Source of the DNA: Caldalkalibacillus salinus
GTDB lineage: Bacteria; Bacillota; Bacilli; Caldalkalibacillales; JCM-10596
Assembly: GCF_016745835.1 (NCBI RefSeq)
Contig: NZ_JAERVL010000001.1
Location: forward strand, 496,001 to 560,000
Reading direction: 5' to 3'
Length of the DNA: 64,000 bases
Shown: positions 29,438-38,629 of the stretch, piece by piece
Layout: the number at the start of each line of letters is the position of its first letter
Position numbering within the stretch: the stretch's first letter is position 1
Notes under the pieces: generated by a model
Database searches by the model: none
What the model was told of the DNA's origin: nothing
The model's input: only the letters and a program-made list of their open reading frames with translations
Made by a program: the position numbers and the translations under genes

Positions 29438-29884
29438 TTAGCCTTCCGTGTTCTGAGCTTGTTCCTTATCTAATACGTCCTGTACCACATCACGGATCGT
29501 GACATGTCCTAGCGCTTTTTCCATAGCTTTTTGTGCCGTCGTAAATAAAGAGCCGATCGTATCCTGTATGTGCCGACCTACTGGGCAAGCAGGATTTGGA
29601 TTTTCATGTACACCAAATAACGCTTGATCTTGGACCACGTTGACCGCTCTATACACGTCTAGTAGGGTGATCTCGTCTAGTTCTTTGGCTAGTTCAGCAC
29701 CGGCCACCCCAGGGCGGACCTTGACTAAATCGGCTTGCTTGAGCATGCCTATTATCTTTCGAATGAGAGCAGGGTTCGTGTTTACGCTCCCGGCAATAAA
29801 GTCAGATGAATTGACCCCTTCTTTGTTGACTTCTAATAGCGTTAATATATGAATGCCGACAGCAAAACGACTGCTGATGGACAT
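29438..29884 (-). CDS. Rrf2 family transcriptional regulator (YwnA-like)
   Basis: A 148-residue winged-helix regulator. The N-terminal domain ISSRFAVGIHILTLLEVN, the recognition helix region SVNTNPALIRKIIGMLKQADLVKVRPG and the wing GVAGAELAKELDEITLLDVYRAV follow the Rrf2 pattern of B. subtilis YwnA. Only one cysteine is present (NPACPVG), so there is no three-Cys Fe-S cluster as in NsrR/IscR; redox control through a single Cys is possible. It is divergent from an NAD(P)-binding protein gene, the same pairing as ywnA/ywnB, and probably represses that gene through palindromes in the shared promoter region. Confidence 0.85.
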   Translation of the reverse strand: MSISSRFAVGIHILTLLEVNKEGVNSSDFIAGSVNTNPALIRKIIGMLKQADLVKVRPGVAGAELAKELDEITLLDVYRAVNVVQDQALFGVHENPNPACPVGRHIQDTIGSLFTTAQKAMEKALGHVTIRDVVQDVLDKEQAQNTEG

Positions 29885-30011
29885 ATTCAGTCACCTTCCT
29901 TACACATATTAAAAAGAATGTAGATGTATCTATTCTCTTAGTTTCTCGTTCGCTTTTAGCTCTCCCTATTATACCTTAAAACGGCTTAAGGATATAAACT
30001 GACTTAAAATG

Positions 30012-30053
30012 TTGACAAAGGCTGACCCTGTAATTACACTTATTACATGTAAT
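30012..30053 (+). promoter_or_regulatory. Promoter and palindromic operators of the divergent Rrf2/ywnB-like pair
   Basis: TTGACA (30012-30017), 17 bp, then TACACT (30035-30040). The -10 overlaps the perfect palindrome TGTAATTACA (30029-30038), and ATTACATGTAAT (30042-30053) follows at once. A third TTACAATTAC lies at 30062-30071. These are natural operator candidates for the adjacent Rrf2 protein. Confidence 0.6.
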
Positions 30054-30105
30054 CATAATGGTTACAATTACAAAAAACAACTGTTAAGTGAAGGAGGATA
30101 ATAAG

Positions 30106-30747
30106 ATGAAGATTGGGATTATTGGCGCCAGTGGTAAAGCAGGGCGTCTTATTATGCAAGAAGCGCTCCAAAGAGGACATAACGTGGCCGCCATCGTGAG
30201 AAACGCATCCAAGGTGGAGGATCAACAGGTACAAATCTTAGAAAAGAACATTTTTGACTTGAAGTCCGAGGATATTAAAGAGTATGACGTCGTCGTCAAT
30301 GCATTTAATGCCCCATTCGGAGAAGAGCATCAACATGTAGAGGCGGGTAAAGTGCTAATTGAAGCACTTAAGGGCGCCTCTGAGACGAAATTAGTTGTCG
30401 TGGGTGGCGCTGGAAGCTTGTTCGTGGATGAAGCTCAAACGACGCGCCTCATGGATACACCAGAATTTCCAAAAGAGATTTATCCGACGGCTTCTAATGC
30501 GGGTAAAAACCTAGAAGACCTGCAAAACACAAGTGGTATGCAATGGACCTATATCAGTCCTGCGGCGTTCTTTAACCCAGACGGGAAAAGAACGGGCACA
30601 TACCAAAAAGGAAAAGACCAACTGATTGTCAACTCAGAAGGAGAGAGCTATGTCAGCTACGCTGACTTTGCCATTGCCGTTTTAGATGAAATTGAAAATC
30701 CACAACACCTAAACGAACGTTTTACCGTTATTAGCGAAAAGGAGTAA
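30106..30747 (+). CDS. NAD(P)-binding protein (YwnB-like, atypical SDR/NmrA type)
   Basis: A 213-residue Rossmann protein starting MKIGIIGASGKAGRLIMQEALQRGHNVAAIVRNASK, with the GxxGxxG nucleotide-binding loop. The VVVGGAGSLF and MQWTYISPAAFFNPDGKRTGTYQKG segments are characteristic of YwnB-like reductases. Substrate unknown; probably a stress-linked quinone or flavin reductase. ATG 30106 has AAGGAGG 8 bases upstream; a GTG at 30088 precedes that site and is rejected. Divergent from the Rrf2 regulator. Confidence 0.85.
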   Translation: MKIGIIGASGKAGRLIMQEALQRGHNVAAIVRNASKVEDQQVQILEKNIFDLKSEDIKEYDVVVNAFNAPFGEEHQHVEAGKVLIEALKGASETKLVVVGGAGSLFVDEAQTTRLMDTPEFPKEIYPTASNAGKNLEDLQNTSGMQWTYISPAAFFNPDGKRTGTYQKGKDQLIVNSEGESYVSYADFAIAVLDEIENPQHLNERFTVISEKE

Positions 30748-30877
30748 GTTATAAGCTGGTAGGTAGCGTCGTACGCAGAGCCTCCCCGTACACAGAGCTG
30801 ACAGGAAGGGGCCTGATACGCAGAGCTGACGAGCAGGCCTTCATATGCAGATAAAAGGTGAATGAAGAGATACGAGG

Positions 30878-30913
30878 AATACCATTGGCTTTTGTGCTAG
30901 TGGTATTTTTTGT
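30878..30913 (+). terminator. Terminator after the YwnB-like gene
   Basis: AATACCATTGGC / GCTAGTGGTATT (30878-30889, 30896-30907, two mismatches), followed by TTTTTGTTT. Confidence 0.75.
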
Positions 30914-30973
30914 TTGGCTTCTGTCATAAAACCATAGCAGCGGATGTACATATATCACATAGCCCCTTTTTAA

Positions 30974-30986
30974 GAAACGGTGTTTC
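30974..30986. promoter_or_regulatory. Candidate IclR-type operator upstream of glcE
   Basis: GAAACGGTGTTTC is a perfect GAAAC-N3-GTTTC palindrome 30 bp upstream of the glcE start. It shares its core with the palindrome upstream of the permease gene and with the consensus known for the IclR-family protein KdgR. Confidence 0.55.
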
Positions 30987-31015
30987 GTATGACAAAACAC
31001 AAAGGAGGTGTCGTG

Positions 31016-32362
31016 ATGGTCACAGCCCAATTATATACCGCACTCCAAACTCACTTTCCGCACATTAGTATAAATGAAAATCTCGAATCCCCGTCCGTGT
31101 ATGGAAACGATGGCAAGGTGACCGTTTATCCTACCACTGAGAAAGAAGTCCAATGTGTCCTGCAGTATGCCCACCAACATGGCATGAAGGTAAACGTCAA
31201 GGGTGGTGGGACCAAAAGCGGATGCGGCGGCCTGGTCCAAACGGCCGACATATTGTTATCCTTAGAACGCATGAAGGGCATCGTTGAGCATGCGGTTGGG
31301 GATATGACGGTCACCGTCAAAGCAGGCACGACATTTTACGAACTGCAACAGTATTTAAGTAAGGATTATCAAACGGTGCCTTGTGATCCCGCCTGGCCGG
31401 AAAAGGCTACTATAGGGGGCATCATTGCCGCCAACGATAGCGGTCCTAAGCGATTGGGATATGGTTCCGCCAGAGATACTGTCATCGGATTGCGCGTCGT
31501 TTATCCGGATGGCAGAATCATACGCACAGGTGGCAAGGTAGTGAAGAACGTCGCCGGTTACGATATGAACAAATTGTTTATTGGGTCTATGGGCACGTTA
31601 GGTGTCATCACCGAAGTCACGTTGAAACTGCGTCCTGTACCCAAATATGAAAGCGTGACCCTGGTCGCTTTCCCTCAAGGTCGGACAACGGATATCCACT
31701 CGTTGATCACAGCACTACAAGACACCCACATTGAACCTGTTTCTTTAGAACTTTTTAATCCCACACTCGCGCGACGATTAACAGGGCAAAGGCGATGCAC
31801 ACTCGCCATCAGTTTCGAAGATAACGCAAGCGCAGTGCATGCTCAAGAGGCACTCCTCCAAGACCTCCTACCACCGACAGCGTCTATCTCTGTCCTTACA
31901 CAAGAGCAAGCTCGAGCCTGGTGGCAAAAAGTCTATGCCCTTCAGCCGCATGGTGCTGAGTCTAAGTCCTCGCCCTCTGATACGCTTTCTGATCAAACTG
32001 ATGCCGTGTTAAAAATTGGCGTAAAAGCAATAGATGTCATCTCGTTTCTCCAGGACATAGACCAAGCCGCAGTCATCAATGAGTCTTTAAACATTGAAGC
32101 GCATGGAAGTGTAGGACACGGTTTGTGTCTGACTATGCTTAATGGAGATACATCGTCTGTCCTCAATGCTATCCATGTGATTCGTCAAAAGGCCATCGAC
32201 CGAGGCGGTTATACCGTCGTCAAACATTTGCCGTTTGCTCTGCGCAGACAAATCGATGTCTGGGGTGATCCACCATCTACTTTACCGCTGTTACAAGGCA
32301 TTAAATCGAGCATTGATCCCAAGCGCATACTGAATGATCAGCGATTTGTAGGAGGGATTTAA
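31016..32362 (+). CDS. glcE: Glycolate oxidase FAD-binding subunit GlcE
   Basis: A 448-residue FAD_binding_4 (PCMH-type) protein, the smaller flavin subunit of the three-part glycolate oxidase/dehydrogenase. Marks are KVNVKGGGTKSGCGG, the FAD-contacting ATIGGIIAANDSGPKRLGYGSARDTVIGLRVVYPDG and the MNKLFIGSMGTLGVITEVTLKLRP loop. The C-terminal half is shorter and more divergent than in GlcD, as expected. The start is ATG 31016, behind AAAGGAGGTGTCGTG. It is the first gene of a tightly packed glcE-glcF-glcD unit; glcF follows after 1 bp. Confidence 0.88.
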   Translation: MVTAQLYTALQTHFPHISINENLESPSVYGNDGKVTVYPTTEKEVQCVLQYAHQHGMKVNVKGGGTKSGCGGLVQTADILLSLERMKGIVEHAVGDMTVTVKAGTTFYELQQYLSKDYQTVPCDPAWPEKATIGGIIAANDSGPKRLGYGSARDTVIGLRVVYPDGRIIRTGGKVVKNVAGYDMNKLFIGSMGTLGVITEVTLKLRPVPKYESVTLVAFPQGRTTDIHSLITALQDTHIEPVSLELFNPTLARRLTGQRRCTLAISFEDNASAVHAQEALLQDLLPPTASISVLTQEQARAWWQKVYALQPHGAESKSSPSDTLSDQTDAVLKIGVKAIDVISFLQDIDQAAVINESLNIEAHGSVGHGLCLTMLNGDTSSVLNAIHVIRQKAIDRGGYTVVKHLPFALRRQIDVWGDPPSTLPLLQGIKSSIDPKRILNDQRFVGGI

Positions 32363-32363
32363 G

Positions 32364-33767
32364 ATGAATAATCAGGCAAAAGACGAGGAACGTACTGTTC
32401 ATTCTAAGTATTCCCTGGGCAATTACCTGTGGAGAGACCCGCCTGATGAGAATAAGTGGGCGGACTGTGTCCATTGTGGTATGTGCTTAGAATCCTGTCC
32501 CACGTATGAGCTAACCGGGCAGGAACAGCACTCGCCTAGAGGGCGCGTGCATCTGATCAAGTCTGTTGCAGAAGGCAAAATCGAGGTCAATGAGTCATTT
32601 ACGGACCCTATATTTGAGTGTCTTGATTGCCGAGCGTGTACAACGGCGTGCCCAGCCGACGTTGATGTCGGTGGCTTAATAGAGGAAGCACGAGGTCAGA
32701 TCCGCCAGGCGATGCCTTTAAAAGGGTGGAAAAAAATGGCTAACAACTTATTCTTGCATCATCTGTTTCCTCATCCTAGGAGACTCAATACCCTAGGCAA
32801 GCTCTTAAAATTTTATCAGCAGAGCGGGTTAAGAACCCTAGTGAAGAAAACAAAACTCTTACACATCATGCCCTCCCATCTGATCAATATGGAAGCGGTC
32901 ATGCCTGAGATAGGAGGGTCCGTACGTGACAGATACAAGGGGCAAAAAGTCATTCCTGCTGAAGGGGAGACGAAGCACGAAGTCGCCATGTTAACGGGGT
33001 GTGTGATGGACGTCATGTTCGGGGATATCAATCAATCGACGATCAATGTCCTCACGCGAAATGGCAATGCTGTGACCGTCCCCGAAAATCAGACCTGTTG
33101 TGGGGCCCTTCATGTCCATGCTGGAGAACGGGAGATGGGGCGAGCATTGGCTAAGCAAAACATTGAAGCCTTCGAGGAAGCTGAAAAGGTTATCGTCAAT
33201 GCAGCCGGGTGTGGGAGTATGCTGAAGGAATATCCGGCACTCTTTCGAGAGGAGCCGGGGTGGCGAGAGAAAGCGGAGCATTTTGCTCAAAAAGTGGAGG
33301 ATATCTCTCAGTATCTACATGACACCGGCTATCAAGTGCCCCGCGCCACCTTAAATGAAACACGCTTAACGTACCATGATGCCTGTCACTTGGCACACGG
33401 GCAAGGGATTCGTCAAGAACCTCGAGAGCTCCTTCTCGACATACCAGGGGTGGAGATGGTGCCCATGGCTCACGCTGATCGTTGCTGCGGAAGCGCTGGC
33501 ATATACAATATCACCAACCCTGACACAGCAGGTGACGTTTTAGATTTGAAAATGGACACAATCCCTAGGGACGTCGAATGGATCGCAATGGGTAACCCCG
33601 GATGTATGCTACAAATGGCGGTGGGTATACACAAATACGGGCGAAATCAGAGGGTGGTGCATACCGTCCAACTTCTAGATTGGGCTTATCAAAAAGAGGA
33701 CGGACAGGAGCAAACCAACAAATGGGTGCCACACGATGAAAAAAGGGGGGAAGGGCGTGCGTTTTAA
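32364..33767 (+). CDS. glcF: Glycolate oxidase iron-sulfur subunit GlcF
   Basis: A 467-residue protein with two 4Fe-4S motifs near the N-terminus (CVHCGMCLESCPTYE and CLDCRACTTACP) and two C-terminal CCG-type domains (QTCCGALHVHAGE and DRCCGSAGIYNI), which transfer electrons from the flavin subunits toward the quinone pool or another acceptor. Length is slightly above that of Bacillus GlcF. AGGAGGG precedes ATG 32364 by a good distance. Its 3' end overlaps the glcD start, so the two are translationally coupled. Confidence 0.92.
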   Translation: MNNQAKDEERTVHSKYSLGNYLWRDPPDENKWADCVHCGMCLESCPTYELTGQEQHSPRGRVHLIKSVAEGKIEVNESFTDPIFECLDCRACTTACPADVDVGGLIEEARGQIRQAMPLKGWKKMANNLFLHHLFPHPRRLNTLGKLLKFYQQSGLRTLVKKTKLLHIMPSHLINMEAVMPEIGGSVRDRYKGQKVIPAEGETKHEVAMLTGCVMDVMFGDINQSTINVLTRNGNAVTVPENQTCCGALHVHAGEREMGRALAKQNIEAFEEAEKVIVNAAGCGSMLKEYPALFREEPGWREKAEHFAQKVEDISQYLHDTGYQVPRATLNETRLTYHDACHLAHGQGIRQEPRELLLDIPGVEMVPMAHADRCCGSAGIYNITNPDTAGDVLDLKMDTIPRDVEWIAMGNPGCMLQMAVGIHKYGRNQRVVHTVQLLDWAYQKEDGQEQTNKWVPHDEKRGEGRAF

Positions 33768-35199
33768 AAGGAAGTCAAAAGATCCTCATATTCAAAACCT
33801 AGCGGCGATCGTCGGTGAGCGTCACATTCTGTACAAAAAAGAAGACCTCCTCGCTTATGACTGTGACGGTTTCACCATTCACCGCCACCTCCCTAAAGCG
33901 GTCGTGTTCCCTCAAAATACGGCAGAGGTCGCTCGAGCGGTCAAATACTGTCATGATCATGACCTTCCGTTCCTGGCACGCGGCGCAGGTACAGGGCTAA
34001 GTGGTGGGGCTGTCCCCCTAAACGGTGAAGTGATAATCAGCCTGGTGCGAATGAAGCGTCTACTCAGTGTTGATGTGGAAAACAGGCAGGCGGTCGTAGA
34101 GCCAGGATTTGTTAATTTAAAGCTGACACACGCCGTCTCAGATCAAGGCTACTATTATGCTCCTGACCCGTCTAGCCAGTACTGCTGCACGATCGGTGGA
34201 AATGTGGCTGAGAACGCGGGTGGCGCTCACTGTCTTAAATACGGGGTGACCACGAATCACATTTTAGGACTCGAAGTGGTCTTACCTAACGGCGATGTGA
34301 TCGCGTTAGGCCAAAACGGGATTCCTGATGAGCCCGGCTACGATTTACTGGGGCTACTCACAGGTTCCGAGGGGACACTGGGTATCGTCACCAAAATCAC
34401 CGTACGGATTCTGAAAGAACCTGAAGCGAAAAAGACGGTGTTAGCCTATTTTGACAATGTCGCCGATGGGAGCCAAGCGGTATCGGACATTGTATCGGCC
34501 GGTATCGTCCCCGCCGCGCTTGAAATGATGGATCAGGTCGCCATCGAAGGTGTCGAGGCCGCAGCGTTCCCCGTTGGGCATCCCAAGGATATTGAAGCCC
34601 TGCTTTTAATTGAAGTGGATGGCATCGCAGCGGGGATTGAGGAACAAGTACAGGAGATATTGGAAGTATGTCAAAAGCGACAGGTACGAGAGGTAAAAGT
34701 GGCCCAGGACGAACAGGAGAGGGCGAGATGGTGGGCTAACCGGAAGACAGGGTTTGGCGCCATGGGGGCTATCTCTCCAGATTATCTCGTCCAGGACGGT
34801 GTCATTCCGCGTAGCAAGTTACCTGAAGTGTTACAGAAGATTAATGAAATCAGTGAAGCTTACGGCCTGCGCATCGCCAATATCTTTCATGCCGGTGACG
34901 GTAATCTGCATCCACTCGTCCTCTTTGATGCCAGAAAGCCGGGAGAAACGGAAAAGGCCCTAAAAGCGGGCAGTGCCTGCTTACAGGCCTGTGCCGATGT
35001 AGGAGGCACGATCACGGGTGAACATGGCGTTGGTATTGAGAAAGTAGATGAGATGCGTATGGTGTTTAACGAAGAGGAGATCAACGCTCAAACGGATATA
35101 AGAGACGTGTTTAATCCCAAGGGGCTATTAAATGCGGGTAAGCTTTTTCCCACACCGGGGCGTTGTGCAGAGGTCAAGCAGGAAGCAAAATCGGTGTAA
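33757..35199 (+). CDS. glcD: Glycolate oxidase FAD subunit GlcD
   Basis: A 480-residue flavoenzyme oxidising glycolate to glyoxylate. It has the PCMH FAD fold ([88 protein letters not shown]) and the C-terminal FAD-oxidase cap with [15 protein letters not shown] and [14 protein letters not shown] prefer GTG 33757, six bases after an AGGGGGG site; ATG 33736, before that site, would add seven residues. It overlaps the end of glcF by 11 bp. Confidence 0.92.
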   Translation: MRFKRKSKDPHIQNLAAIVGERHILYKKEDLLAYDCDGFTIHRHLPKAVVFPQNTAEVARAVKYCHDHDLPFLARGAGTGLSGGAVPLNGEVIISLVRMKRLLSVDVENRQAVVEPGFVNLKLTHAVSDQGYYYAPDPSSQYCCTIGGNVAENAGGAHCLKYGVTTNHILGLEVVLPNGDVIALGQNGIPDEPGYDLLGLLTGSEGTLGIVTKITVRILKEPEAKKTVLAYFDNVADGSQAVSDIVSAGIVPAALEMMDQVAIEGVEAAAFPVGHPKDIEALLLIEVDGIAAGIEEQVQEILEVCQKRQVREVKVAQDEQERARWWANRKTGFGAMGAISPDYLVQDGVIPRSKLPEVLQKINEISEAYGLRIANIFHAGDGNLHPLVLFDARKPGETEKALKAGSACLQACADVGGTITGEHGVGIEKVDEMRMVFNEEEINAQTDIRDVFNPKGLLNAGKLFPTPGRCAEVKQEAKSV

Positions 35200-35285
35200 T
35201 CCCGTTAGTGTGCATGGGTGCAATAAGCGACAGAGTGAATGAGAGAAATCTTGTAGTCATATCTTTCAGAATGGAGGAGAAAAAG

Positions 35286-37484
35286 ATGACAACGTATGTT
35301 CAGGTGGGTCAACTACAGGTCGCAGAAGACCTTTATCATTTTATTAATAGAGAGGCATTACCAGGGAGCGGGGTAGACCAAGCTCAGTTTTGGCAACGAT
35401 TTGAAGCCCTAGTACGCGAGTTAACCCCCATTAATAAAAAGCTTTTACAGCGGCGGGAAGAGATACAAAACAAGCTTGATGCTTGGCACAAAGCAAACCA
35501 GGGCCAGGTTCAAGACGAGGCGTATCGGTCATTTTTAAAGGAAATCGGCTATCTCGAACCGGATGTTGAGGGTTTTGAGATCACCACATCCAATGTGGAT
35601 GACGAAATAGCGAAACAAGCAGGACCGCAGCTGGTCGTTCCTGTCAACAATGCACGTTACGCTTTAAATGCGGCCAATGCTCGCTGGGGGAGTCTGTATG
35701 ATGCGTTGTATGGCACAGATGTCATTAGTGAGGAGAACGGAGCAGACAGAACGACGTCCTATAACCCTACGAGAGGTGACAAAGTGATCACCTACGCACG
35801 CCAATTTTTAGACGAGATTTTCCCTTTACAATCAGGCTCCCACAAGGATGCACAGCAATATGCCGTCAAGGAAGGCACTTTACAGGTCACTTTAGATGAC
35901 CAATCGACAGTGAAACTCGAAGATGAATCTGCATTTAAGGGCTATCAGGGGGAGAGCGATTACCCAACGGCAATCTTATTAAAGAACAATGGCCTGCACA
36001 TTGATATACAAATCGATCGCACACACCCTATCGGGCAATCCGACAAAGCCGGAGTCAAAGATATCCTGATGGAATCGGCCTTGACGACGATAATGGACTG
36101 TGAGGACTCTGTCACCGCTGTAGACGCAGAAGATAAAGTGGGGGTTTATCGGAACTGGTTAGGCCTGATGAAAGGGAATCTCACATGTACGTTTGCCAAA
36201 GGAAATAAAGAGGTCACGAGAAAACTCAACCCTGACCGCACGTATACATTGATAGACGGATCAACGCTGACGCTTCCGGGACGTTCACTGATGTTTGTTC
36301 GAAATGTTGGTCACCTCATGACCAACAATGCGGTGCTAGATCACAACGGTGAGGACATACAGGAAGGGATCCTAGATGCCGTTGTGACAAGTCTTATTGC
36401 TAAGCATTCACTGCTGGAAGGTCAGAGCACCTATCAGAATTCAAGGGAAGGCGCCGTGTACATCGTCAAACCGAAGATGCACGGGTCTGACGAAGTGCAG
36501 TTCGCCAACCTCCTCTTTGACCGCGTGGAGGATATGCTCGGATTAGATAGACATACGCTGAAAATTGGTGTGATGGATGAAGAGCGTCGCACCTCTTTAA
36601 ACTTAAAGGCGTGTATCAAACAGGTGAAAGAGAGAGTGGTGTTTATCAACACCGGTTTTCTAGATCGGACGGGTGATGAAATTCACACATCCATGGTAGC
36701 AGGGCCCGTCATACGGAAGAATGACATGAAGACATCGAAGTGGCTTCAGAGCTATGAAGCCTCTAATGTCAATATCGGGTTACAGAGCGGCTTTAGAGGG
36801 CGAGCGCAAATCGGTAAAGGCATGTGGGCTATGCCTGATCTTATGGCGGACATGATGAAGCAAAAGATAGGCCAACTCCATGCGGGGGCCAATACAGCTT
36901 GGGTCCCTTCACCGACGGCGGCCACTTTACACGCGCTCCATTATCATCAAGTCGATGTCCATGAAGTACAAGAAACTCTCGTCAACCCCGACCAAGATTA
37001 TCGCAGAGAGCTTTTAGACATCCCTCTCGCCACTGAAACAAACTGGTCCAGTGATGAAATACAAGAGGAGTTAGACAATAACGCCCAAGGCATATTAGGC
37101 TACGTGGTACGCTGGGTGGCGCTCGGCATCGGGTGCTCGAAGGTCCCTGACATTAATCACGTCGCGCTCATGGAAGATCGGGCGACATTACGTATTTCTA
37201 GCCAACACATGGCAAACTGGTTACAGCATGGCATCGTCACAAAAAAACAGGTGCTTGACACGCTTAAGCGTATGGCCAAAGTCGTAGATGAACAAAACGC
37301 GGGTGACCCAGCCTACCAGCCCATGTCCCTCGATTATGAACGATCCATCGCTTTTCAAGCCGCCTGTGACCTCGTATTCAAAGGTGCTGAGCAGCCTAAC
37401 GGCTATACAGAGCCCATTCTGCATCAGAGAAGACTTGAAGCAAAGCAAAGAGCAGCAGAACAACGGTCATCATCGTTTAGCTAA
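35286..37484 (+). CDS. glcB: Malate synthase G
   Basis: A 732-residue enzyme condensing glyoxylate with acetyl-CoA to malate, thus draining the product of GlcDEF. Diagnostic segments are [74 protein letters not shown] and [20 protein letters not shown]. The long TIM-barrel isoform G is confirmed by length. ATG 35286 has GGAGGAGAAAAAG upstream; the longer open frame from 35163 overlaps glcD and lacks a start with a site. It lies 86 bp after glcD. Confidence 0.95.
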   Translation: MTTYVQVGQLQVAEDLYHFINREALPGSGVDQAQFWQRFEALVRELTPINKKLLQRREEIQNKLDAWHKANQGQVQDEAYRSFLKEIGYLEPDVEGFEITTSNVDDEIAKQAGPQLVVPVNNARYALNAANARWGSLYDALYGTDVISEENGADRTTSYNPTRGDKVITYARQFLDEIFPLQSGSHKDAQQYAVKEGTLQVTLDDQSTVKLEDESAFKGYQGESDYPTAILLKNNGLHIDIQIDRTHPIGQSDKAGVKDILMESALTTIMDCEDSVTAVDAEDKVGVYRNWLGLMKGNLTCTFAKGNKEVTRKLNPDRTYTLIDGSTLTLPGRSLMFVRNVGHLMTNNAVLDHNGEDIQEGILDAVVTSLIAKHSLLEGQSTYQNSREGAVYIVKPKMHGSDEVQFANLLFDRVEDMLGLDRHTLKIGVMDEERRTSLNLKACIKQVKERVVFINTGFLDRTGDEIHTSMVAGPVIRKNDMKTSKWLQSYEASNVNIGLQSGFRGRAQIGKGMWAMPDLMADMMKQKIGQLHAGANTAWVPSPTAATLHALHYHQVDVHEVQETLVNPDQDYRRELLDIPLATETNWSSDEIQEELDNNAQGILGYVVRWVALGIGCSKVPDINHVALMEDRATLRISSQHMANWLQHGIVTKKQVLDTLKRMAKVVDEQNAGDPAYQPMSLDYERSIAFQAACDLVFKGAEQPNGYTEPILHQRRLEAKQRAAEQRSSSFS

Positions 37485-37571
37485 GTGTCGTCCTTAAGTG
37501 TAGTATCTAGTATGACTTCTTTTGTCACACTGTTGGACGAAGCACCACATAAAGCAGGGAGATGAACACTT

Positions 37572-38336
37572 GTGCCAAGAGAGAATATGGTTAAGTCCGT
37601 AGGTCGAGCGCTAGATATCGTTTATCTCATCAGCTTGAAAAAAGAGGGCCTAGGTGTCACAGACATTGCCAATCAGATGGATATTAATAAGAGCTCCGTA
37701 TATCGTCTTTTATCCACACTCGTACAATACGGCTATATTGAGCAGGATACGGAGACAGGAAAATACAAACTGGGTTATACATGCTTGGAACTCAGTGCGA
37801 GTCTATTAGAATCGATCGACTTAAGAGCGGAAGCCCAACCCTACTTAAGGAAGCTAGAAGAGGAAACGAATGAAGTGATTCACCTTGTGGTTTACGATCA
37901 AGGGGAAGTGGTTTACATCGAGAAGCTAGAGGGCAATGAAACCCTGCGTATGCATTCCAAGGTCGGCAAGCGGGCGCCCATGCATTGTACCTCGGTCGGT
38001 AAGGCTATCCTTGCCCATCTGCCGCCCCAGGCTGTCATAGATATTCTAGAGAGAAAAGGCATGCCTAAGCATACCGAGTATACGATGATCGATAAGGATG
38101 CGTTTATCAAAGCGTTAATAGAGGTAAAAAAGCAAGGCTACGCACTAGATTTAGAAGAGAATGAATACGATATTCGCTGTATCGCTGTCCCCATTTTTGA
38201 TCATGCTAGGCATGTCATCGGTGCCGTTAGCGTATCAGGTCCCTCTGTGAGAATGACTCATGATAGACTTGAGCAGCTACAGCCTTTGATGATTGAAACC
38301 GGTCAACACATTTCTAAGAGACTTGGTTTAAGGTAA
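37572..38336 (+). CDS. IclR family regulator of glycolate utilisation
   Basis: A 254-residue regulator with an N-terminal winged helix (VGRALDIVYLISLKKEGLGVTDIANQMDINKSSVYRLLSTLVQYGYIEQD) and a C-terminal IclR effector domain (GKRAPMHCTSVGKAILAHLP and YDIRCIAVPIFDHARHVIGAVSVSGPSVRMT). GTG 37572 is the start. It lies between malate synthase and the permease, so it probably senses glycolate or glyoxylate and controls both units. GAAAC-N3-GTTTC palindromes upstream of glcE and of the permease gene are the likely targets. Confidence 0.88.
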   Translation: MPRENMVKSVGRALDIVYLISLKKEGLGVTDIANQMDINKSSVYRLLSTLVQYGYIEQDTETGKYKLGYTCLELSASLLESIDLRAEAQPYLRKLEEETNEVIHLVVYDQGEVVYIEKLEGNETLRMHSKVGKRAPMHCTSVGKAILAHLPPQAVIDILERKGMPKHTEYTMIDKDAFIKALIEVKKQGYALDLEENEYDIRCIAVPIFDHARHVIGAVSVSGPSVRMTHDRLEQLQPLMIETGQHISKRLGLR

Positions 38337-38344
38337 GCTCGAGA

Positions 38345-38379
38345 GCTAGCGTTGTCCCGAACGACGCTAGTTTTTTTAT
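38345..38379 (+). terminator. Terminator after the IclR gene
   Basis: CTAGCGTTGT / CGACGCTAG (38347-38370) encloses a small loop and is followed by TTTTTTTAT. It ends the glcE-to-regulator transcript and separates the permease gene as its own unit. Confidence 0.8.
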
Positions 38380-38553
38380 ACAGGTCACCAGAAGAGCTAG
38401 TACTAATGTTAAGGCCAGGTGCATACAACATAATAAGGCATCATGGCGTGATCACGATTATCCAGTACTCATTTACCGCTTACATTTTTCTAAAAATTCA
38501 AAAAGTGGTGGTCGTGTAGGGTGGCTTCATAATGAGTCAACTTGTGCGACGAG

Positions 38554-38572
38554 GAAGAAACGAGGTTTCTTC
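38554..38572. promoter_or_regulatory. Candidate IclR-type operator upstream of the permease
   Basis: GAAGAAAC-GAG-GTTTCTTC is a perfect 8-3-8 palindrome 58 bp before the permease start. Its core GAAAC-N3-GTTTC matches the site upstream of glcE. Confidence 0.6.
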
Positions 38573-38629
38573 ATAACAAACAAAGGAAAGGATGTTTGAC
38601 ATGTTCAATGAGAAAGGAGCGTTTGACTT

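Larger units (their letters stand above)
30748..31015. other. Region upstream of the glycolate operon
   Basis: It contains three TACRCAGAGC repeats (30772, 30789, 30817), a terminator (30878-30913) and the palindrome GAAACGGTGTTTC (30974-30986) just before the AAAGGAGGTG ribosome binding site of the first glc gene. I see no coding sequence. Confidence 0.5.

Noticed and set aside
35163-35285. Extension of the malate synthase frame upstream into glcD
   Set aside because: No start with a ribosome binding site there; GGAGGAG precedes ATG 35286, which matches the family start.
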